From positions 1-16,755 of the forward strand of contig JBKPGE010000228.1 in the NCBI GenBank assembly GCA_046729215.1: 16,755 nucleotides of DNA, written 5' to 3'. Source of the stretch: JACDAN01 sp046729215. Its GTDB lineage: Bacteria; Actinomycetota; Thermoleophilia; Gaiellales; Gaiellaceae. Below the pieces are notes generated by a model. It did not search any database. It was not told the origin of the DNA and saw nothing but the letters and a program-made list of their open reading frames with translations. Shown here one piece after another: positions 12,599 to 16,755 of the stretch; positions within the stretch are counted from its first letter, which is position 1; every line of letters begins with the position of its first letter. The position numbers were made by a program, and so were the translations under genes.

Positions 12599-14337
12599 GC
12601 TGGCGAGGCGTCGGAGCGGGCGAGCTCCGAACGGAACATGTCGGGGAGACCCTCGCGCTCGCCGGCTGGGTGGCCCGGCGCCGCGATCACGGCGGGTTGA
12701 TCTTCATCGACCTACGGGACCAGACCGGCATTGGACAGCTCGTGATCAATCCGGAGCGCGCCCCAGAGGCCGCGCGCACGGCGCACGACATCCGCAACGA
12801 GTTCGTCCTCCGCGCGACAGGCGAAGTGGCGGCCCGCGGGCCCGAGGCCGTCAATCCGAGGCTGCCCACCGGCGAGGTCGAGCTCCAGGTGGACGAGCTC
12901 GAGGTCCTCTCGCGCTCGACGCCGCTGCCGTTTCAGCTCGACGAGGAGAACGTCGACGAGACGCTCCGCTACCGCTATCGGTGGCTCGACCTCCGCCGCG
13001 ACCGGCTGCAGCGGAACATCCGCACCCGCGCCCAGCTCGTCTCGATCATCCGGCAGGAGATGGAGGCGGACGGATTCGTCGACATCGAGACGCCGATCAT
13101 GGCCAAGCCGACGCCGGAGGGCGCACGCGACTTCCTCGTTCCGACGCGGCTCCAGCCGGGCAAGTTCTTCGCGCTGCCGCAGTCCCCGCAGATCTACAAG
13201 CAGCTGCTCGTGATCTCGGGGTTCGAGCGCTACTACCAGATCGCCCGTTGCTTCCGTGACGAGGACCTGCGCGCCGACCGCCTACAGGAGCTGACGCAGC
13301 TCGACGTTGAGATGGCCTTTCCGGTCCAGGACTACATCTTCGCCCTCATGGAGCGGATTGTCGCGCGGATCTGGCGTGAGACGATCGGCGTCCAGCTCCA
13401 GCCGCCCTTCCCGCGCATGGCGTGGCAGGAGGCGGAGCTCCGGTACGGCTCCGACAAGCCCGATCTCCGGTTCGGCCTCGAGATTCGGGATGCGACCGAG
13501 CTCACCCGGGGCTCGGAGTTCGGCGTCTTCGCGAACGCCGAGGCAGTCCGTTACCTGAGCGTGCCGCGAGAGCTCTCGCGCGCAGAGATCCAGAAGCTCG
13601 AGGACATGGCCAAACCCTGGGGTGCGAAAGGCCTTGCGTACGCCGTCTTCCGCGCGGACGGCGAAGTCTCGTCGCCGATCGCGAAGTTTCTCTCTGAGCG
13701 CGAGCTCGAGGCGTTTCGGGAGCCGGGCACGACCGCACTCTTCGTCGCCGACACGCCGAAGCTCGCGAGCAAGGTGGTCGGACTGCTTCGGCTCCACCTC
13801 GGTCGCGAACTTGACCTGATCGACCGGGACGCCTGGGAGTTCCTGTGGGTGACGCCGATGCCGCTCCTCGAGTGGAGCGAAGAAGAGAACCGCTGGACGG
13901 CGCAGCATCACCCGTTCACGCGGCCGACGGATGAGAGTCTCCCGCTGCTCGACGCCGATCCGGGCGCCGCGAGCGCCGTCGCCTACGACCTCGTGGGGAA
14001 CGGGATCGAGCTCGCCGGCGGCTCGATTCGGATCCACGAGCCGGAGCTTCAGGCGCGGATGTTCGACTTCCTCGGCATCTCGCCCGAAGAGCAGCGTGCG
14101 AAGTTCGGATTCCTACTCGACGCGCTCGCGATGGGCGCGCCGCCGCACGGCGGGATCGCGTCTGGCATCGACCGGCTGACGATGGCCCTCCTCGACGAGC
14201 CTCTCATTCGCGACACCCTGGCGTTCCCGAAGAACCAGGCCGGTGTCGATCCGATGAGCGGCGCGCCGACGGAGGTACCCGACGAGCAGCTCGCCGAGAT
14301 CGGCCTCCGGCTGAGATCCGACCCGAGCGGCAGTTAA
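12595..14337 (+). CDS. aspS: Aspartyl-tRNA synthetase, bacterial type
   Basis: A protein of 580 residues. The N-terminal OB fold (about 12-105) has GWVARRRDHGGLIFIDLRD, the class IIb core holds YRWLDLRR, DIETPIMAKPTPEGARDF, and ALPQSPQIYKQLL, the bacterial GAD insertion spans about 290-420, and motif 3 is GIASGIDRLTM. It charges tRNA-Asp and, if non-discriminating, also mischarges tRNA-Asn for GatCAB. H32 in RRDHGG is the residue type linked to the non-discriminating form. Motif 2 is odd: CFRDEDLRADR is followed by LQELTQLD where nearly all bacteria have QPEFTQ, so the adenine-stacking Phe becomes L233. ATG 12595 overlaps the hisS stop. Confidence 0.95.
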   Translation: MSWRGVGAGELRTEHVGETLALAGWVARRRDHGGLIFIDLRDQTGIGQLVINPERAPEAARTAHDIRNEFVLRATGEVAARGPEAVNPRLPTGEVELQVDELEVLSRSTPLPFQLDEENVDETLRYRYRWLDLRRDRLQRNIRTRAQLVSIIRQEMEADGFVDIETPIMAKPTPEGARDFLVPTRLQPGKFFALPQSPQIYKQLLVISGFERYYQIARCFRDEDLRADRLQELTQLDVEMAFPVQDYIFALMERIVARIWRETIGVQLQPPFPRMAWQEAELRYGSDKPDLRFGLEIRDATELTRGSEFGVFANAEAVRYLSVPRELSRAEIQKLEDMAKPWGAKGLAYAVFRADGEVSSPIAKFLSERELEAFREPGTTALFVADTPKLASKVVGLLRLHLGRELDLIDRDAWEFLWVTPMPLLEWSEEENRWTAQHHPFTRPTDESLPLLDADPGAASAVAYDLVGNGIELAGGSIRIHEPELQARMFDFLGISPEEQRAKFGFLLDALAMGAPPHGGIASGIDRLTMALLDEPLIRDTLAFPKNQAGVDPMSGAPTEVPDEQLAEIGLRLRSDPSGS

Positions 14338-14340
14338 CGT
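14335..14340 (+). promoter_or_regulatory. -10-like box TAACGT before the small membrane protein gene
   Basis: TAACGT overlaps the aspS stop codon and lies 9 bases before GTG 14350, the same distance as at 10779-10784. It could give a separate short-leader transcript, or the gene may simply be read through from aspS. Confidence 0.3.
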
Positions 14341-14349
14341 TTCTCGTCT

Positions 14350-14658
14350 GTGGAGGGTGGAATCGGCCGCAGATTCGTCCTGGAGGTTGCGTTTCTGATC
14401 GCCCTTGCGATCGGCATGGGCGTCGCTGATCTCAGTGCGACGACGATCGTCCTCGTGATGGCGCTCGGGTGGCTACTCGTCTGCCTGTTCGAGCTGGCCG
14501 TCTGGGCCGAGGGCCCGCGCTTCCCGGTCGTCCACCGGGAGGCTGAGGTCGAAGAGCCGCCGCCAGAAGAGCCTGCCGAGGTCACGGAGATCCATGAAGC
14601 TCAGCCGAAGCGCCGCGTCCGGTTCTGGCGCCGTCGTCGCCCTGTCGAAGCACCGTGA
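14350..14658 (+). CDS. Small two-helix membrane protein, unknown function
   Basis: A protein of 102 residues from the GTG at 14350. Two hydrophobic segments (about 9-25 and 31-51) form a hairpin, followed by an acidic Pro/Glu-rich stretch (EVEEPPPEEPAEVTEIHE) and a strongly basic end (KRRVRFWRRRRPVEAP). I know no named family. It lies 12 bases after aspS, and its TGA overlaps the GTG of the RlpA-like gene (GTGA, 14655-14658), so the two products are made together and probably act together at the membrane or cell wall. That role is inference from the neighbour only. Confidence 0.65.
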   Translation: MEGGIGRRFVLEVAFLIALAIGMGVADLSATTIVLVMALGWLLVCLFELAVWAEGPRFPVVHREAEVEEPPPEEPAEVTEIHEAQPKRRVRFWRRRRPVEAP

Positions 14659-15080
14659 GCCCGGCACTCGCCCAGCGGCTGATTCTCCTCAGCGCGGCGG
14701 CGTTGATCGCGGTCGTCGTGTCGCTCGCCGTCGCCGCCCAGCTGGACGACGCCGGCGCCTCGAGCGACCTCCCCAAGGCCGTGCCTGCCCCGGGCGGCGG
14801 TTGGTTCGAGGCCCGAGCGGGCCTGGAGTCGGCGAGCGCGTACGGTCAGCCGACGGCCTGCGGGCACGTTCTCGAGCGAGAGACCCTTGGCGTCTCGCAT
14901 CCGGTGCTCGTCTGCGGCGCGAAGATCTACATCGGTCACGGAGGGACGGTGATCCTGACGCAGGTCGTCTCCCGCGGGCCCACCAGCGCCTCGGTGCAGT
15001 TCGGGCTGACAGAGTCGCTCGCCCGCAAGCTCCGCGTCCGCGGGCCAACGACCGTCCGCTGGCGCTTCGCCGAACCGTAG
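14655..15080 (+). CDS. RlpA-like double-psi beta-barrel envelope protein
   Basis: A protein of 141 residues. One N-terminal hydrophobic segment (about 8-29, LILLSAAALIAVVVSLAVAA) acts as a signal anchor or signal peptide, so the rest is outside the membrane. Residues 60-138 follow the RlpA/DPBB pattern: ASAYGQPTACG, LGVSHPVLVCGAKI, VVSRGP, FGLTESLARKL and VRWRF. H82 matches the catalytic His of RlpA lytic transglycosylases, but the Asp of the usual DRGP is Ser (S106), so enzyme activity is doubtful; it may only bind peptidoglycan. C69 and C87 could form a disulfide. It overlaps the small membrane protein gene and is the last gene before the RNA candidate. Fold call moderate; function inferred. 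Confidence 0.65.
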   Translation: MSPALAQRLILLSAAALIAVVVSLAVAAQLDDAGASSDLPKAVPAPGGGWFEARAGLESASAYGQPTACGHVLERETLGVSHPVLVCGAKIYIGHGGTVILTQVVSRGPTSASVQFGLTESLARKLRVRGPTTVRWRFAEP

Positions 15081-15088
15081 ACCGTTAG

Positions 15089-15094
15089 TAAGCT
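15089..15094 (+). promoter_or_regulatory. -10 box TAAGCT of the RNA candidate
   Basis: TAAGCT fits the TANNNT form seen before the protein genes here. It predicts a start near 15100-15102, just ahead of the closing helix of the structured RNA. Confidence 0.4.
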
Positions 15095-15100
15095 GAGAGC

Positions 15101-15288
15101 CCTCGACCCTGTGCGTGGCCTTGCGTACTAACGTGAACCAACACACACGCAAAGGGAGCTCGAGTCCGAAACGGCGCTAGCCGGGACGGCTTGGCACCCA
15201 CCTGGCATTGCCAGGTTCGCAATGCGTGAGGTTCATCGGCAGGGTGGATTATTCGCAGCCCCGGCTTCGCCGGGGCTGCGACATCTTT
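15101..15288 (+). ncRNA. ssrS: Structured RNA candidate, 6S-like
   Basis: A gene-free stretch of about 190 bases that folds as a long, bulged rod. Nested helices are ACCCTG (15106-15111) with CAGGGT (15240-15245), TGAACC (15134-15139) with GGTTCA (15230-15235), and CACGCA (15146-15151) with TGCGTG (15223-15228). Inside are an irregular hairpin at 15154-15199 and a perfect 7-bp hairpin ACCTGGC/GCCAGGT at 15200-15216. A closing stem, an open middle with a small 3'-side hairpin, and an apical stem are the plan of 6S RNA, which binds RNA polymerase and mimics an open promoter. As I recall, the 6S-1 gene of Bacillus lies in the aspS-to-mnmA neighbourhood, as here. A -10 box and terminator frame it. 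It could instead be another RNA or an mnmA leader. Confidence 0.5.
15254..15280 (+). terminator. Strong hairpin terminator
   Basis: CGCAGCCCCGGC and GCCGGGGCTGCG form a perfect 12-bp stem with a TTC loop, followed by ACATCTTT. The T-run is short, as in many high-GC bacteria. It ends the RNA candidate and separates it from mnmA. Confidence 0.75.
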
Positions 15289-15292
15289 GGGC

Positions 15293-15298
15293 TACCGT
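15293..15298 (+). promoter_or_regulatory. -10-like box TACCGT of mnmA
   Basis: TACCGT lies 6 bases before GTG 15305. This favours that start over the TTG at 15287, which sits next to the terminator. Confidence 0.35.
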
Positions 15299-15304
15299 GA
15301 TCTC

Positions 15305-16564
15305 GTGATCGAGGTCGTTGGAGATTCTTCACGCGGCGGCGAGTGGCGTCTCGTCCGCCTTGGGATCGACCGGGGTCGAATTGTCAGCGCCGACGCGGAT
15401 GGGCTCGAGCGGCCGCTCGAGGGCCTGGCGCTGCTAGAAGCCGCGGCGGTTGGAGGCGACGAGCTCGCCGTGGACGCGCTGGCCAATGCGATCGGCCCGA
15501 TCTTCCGCGCTCCGCCCGATCCCGACCGGATAGCAGTCGCGATGAGCGGCGGGGTGGACAGCGCAGTAGCTCTGCTCCGCGCCGGGCCGAACGCCGTCGG
15601 CGTGACGCTACGGCTGTGGCTCGACCCCGAGGGCCCCGACACGGAGCGCGCCTGCTGTTCCCCGGAGTCGGTGCTCGCTGCACGACGCACCTGCCACTCA
15701 CTTGGAATCCCCCACGTGACGCTGGACGCGCGGGAGGACTTCCTGCGCGCGATCGTCGAGCCGTTCGTGCGAGGGTACGAGCGCGGAGAGACGCCGAATC
15801 CGTGCATCAGCTGCAACGGGTTCTTCCGGTTCGGCCGGCTCCTCCGCTTCGCGAGGGACGCGGGAGCCGGACGGCTCGTGACCGGCCACTACGCGCGGAT
15901 CGTCGAGCATCGCGGGGGGCTGCTGCTCGCCCGGGCCGCCGATCCGGCGAAGGATCAGTCCTACATGCTCGCGCGGCTCGACCCGCGCGTCCTCGACCGG
16001 ATCGACTTCCCGCTCGGCGGGCAGTCCAAGGAGGAGACGAGGGAGGAGGCGCGGCGCGCAGGCCTCGCCGTCGCCTCGCGCAGCGAGAGCCAGGAGGCAT
16101 GCTTCCTCGGCGGCGACGACTACCGGGCGTTTCTGGAGCGTCGAGGCCTCGACGCCCCGCCGGGGCCGGTCGTCGACGAGCGCGGCACGGTGCTGGGAAC
16201 CCACGCGGGATTCTGGGGATTCACACCCGGCCAGCGCAGGGGTCTGGGCGTCGCCGCCGGGGCGAAGCTCTACGCGATCGGCACGGTTCCCAAGCGAAAC
16301 GCCGTCGTCGTCGGGCCGCGCGAGTCGCTTGCGCGCCGATCGGTGAGCGCCTCGGGCCGCCTCTTCGCCGATGTCTCGCAGGCCGACGTCAAGCTCCGCT
16401 ACCGCTCCCCGGCGGCGCCGGGGCGGGTGGATCGGACGGCCAGGGGATTCCGGGTGACGCTCGACGAGCCGGCGTACGGGGTCGCGCCGGGCCAGGCGGC
16501 CGTGCTCTACAAGGGCGAGGTCGTGGTAGGCGCCGGTCGAGTGACTTCCGCCCGCAACGGCTAG
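15305..16564 (+). CDS. mnmA: tRNA-specific 2-thiouridylase MnmA with N-terminal extension
   Basis: A protein of 419 residues from GTG 15305. It puts sulfur on uridine 34 of tRNA-Lys, -Glu and -Gln, using ATP and a persulfide relay. Catalytic marks are the PP-loop AMSGGVDSAVALL (SGGVDS at 81-86), the first active Cys in TPNPCISCN (C167), ATP-site TGHYARI, KDQSYML, and the second Cys in SQEACFLGGDDYRAF, then GFWGFTPGQRRGLG and a C-terminal beta domain. About 75 residues come before the PP-loop, where E. coli MnmA has only about 10. They contain LGIDRGRIVSADADG and LEAAAVGGDELAVDAL, faintly like a NifU/IscU fold without cysteines. The frame opens at TTG 15287, but GTG 15305 with TACCGT ahead is preferred. 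Confidence 0.93.
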   Translation: MIEVVGDSSRGGEWRLVRLGIDRGRIVSADADGLERPLEGLALLEAAAVGGDELAVDALANAIGPIFRAPPDPDRIAVAMSGGVDSAVALLRAGPNAVGVTLRLWLDPEGPDTERACCSPESVLAARRTCHSLGIPHVTLDAREDFLRAIVEPFVRGYERGETPNPCISCNGFFRFGRLLRFARDAGAGRLVTGHYARIVEHRGGLLLARAADPAKDQSYMLARLDPRVLDRIDFPLGGQSKEETREEARRAGLAVASRSESQEACFLGGDDYRAFLERRGLDAPPGPVVDERGTVLGTHAGFWGFTPGQRRGLGVAAGAKLYAIGTVPKRNAVVVGPRESLARRSVSASGRLFADVSQADVKLRYRSPAAPGRVDRTARGFRVTLDEPAYGVAPGQAAVLYKGEVVVGAGRVTSARNG

Positions 16565-16598
16565 CGTCTCCGAGCCGTTCAGGAAAGGGAAGCTGCAA

Positions 16599-16755
16599 AT
16601 GACGGACCAGATCACGCTGACGATGCCGCGCGAGCGGCCGTTCTTCGGGGTGGCGCGCCTCGTGCTGAGCGGGCTCGCCGCGCGGTTGGACGTGACGGTC
16701 GAGAACCTCGACGAGCTGGAGCTTGCGCTCGACGGGCTGCTCGAGCGCCGCGACG
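16599..16755 (+). CDS. N-terminus of a possible anti-sigma-type ATPase (partial)
   Basis: ATG 16599 follows AGGAAAGGGA (16581-16590), a real Shine-Dalgarno, unlike most genes here. A TAGCGT box at 16562-16567 overlaps the mnmA stop. The 52 visible residues (MTDQITLTMPRERPFFGVAR then LVLSGLAARLDVTVENLDEL) resemble the opening of RsbW/SpoIIAB-type HATPase_c domains: a first strand, then a helix with VARLVLSGLAARL, then the start of the helix that carries the N-box. The conserved N-box Asn would lie beyond this point and cannot be checked. If correct, it would be a regulator that holds an alternative sigma factor; the rest is outside the window. Confidence 0.45.
   Translation, partial: MTDQITLTMPRERPFFGVARLVLSGLAARLDVTVENLDELELALDGLLERRD

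Noticed and set aside
15081..15290. Riboswitch, T-box, tmRNA, RNase P or SRP RNA in the aspS-mnmA gap
   Set aside because: None of their conserved core sequences is visible; the rod-like fold fits 6S RNA better.
1..16755. CRISPR arrays, tRNA or rRNA genes
   Set aside because: No regularly spaced repeats and no tRNA- or rRNA-like sequence were seen on either strand.

Overview
The window is high-GC DNA with dense, mostly gap-free gene packing, GTG/ATG starts in 4-base overlaps (ATGA, GTGA) and TANNNT boxes placed only 6-9 bases before start codons. The protein sequences look like those of a deep-branching actinobacterium; my best guess is Thermoleophilia (Gaiella/Solirubrobacter relatives). 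That placement is inference from sequence style and gene order, not from a search.

Layout. (1) 1-676: the tail of a plus-strand gene meets a convergent GAP/Sap-like membrane protein, and the two stop codons share one CTAG. (2) 677-3390: a visibly more AT-rich accessory islet. On the minus strand, from 2839 down to 881, it carries a compact, translationally coupled string: a ribbon-helix-helix protein, a JAMM/Mov34 metallopeptidase-like protein, a phage-type small gene broken by an in-frame TGA, a 42-residue ORF, an HNH endonuclease and a zinc-ribbon protein. Ahead of it, 2840-3394 holds no convincing full gene but has a 21-bp near-perfect inverted repeat and a helix-turn-helix fragment. No integrase, capsid or terminase gene is visible, so this is a phage- or satellite-derived remnant or cassette, not a whole element. 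(3) 3395-9982: histidine catabolism. Glutamate formimidoyltransferase (ftcD-type) is followed, after a divergent MFS exporter, by the coupled operon hutH-hutU-hutI. Together they take histidine to glutamate, passing the formimino group to tetrahydrofolate. (4) 9992-10734: a small membrane protein and a convergent cupin, again sharing a CTAG stop. (5) 10794-14337: a metallo-hydrolase, hisS and aspS as one overlapping operon. (6) 14350-15080: a small membrane protein and an RlpA-like double-psi beta-barrel protein, also overlapping. (7) 15081-15286: a structured non-coding RNA candidate with its own -10 box and a strong terminator; its fold and its aspS...mnmA setting suggest 6S RNA. (8) 15305-16564: mnmA with an unusual N-terminal extension. 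(9) 16599-end: the start of a possible anti-sigma-type ATPase.

The points most worth a second look are the in-frame TGA gene and its islet, the inverted repeat, the 6S-like RNA, the altered motif 2 of AspRS, the shortened C-terminus of HisRS, the MnmA extension, and the apparent prevalence of leaderless transcription.
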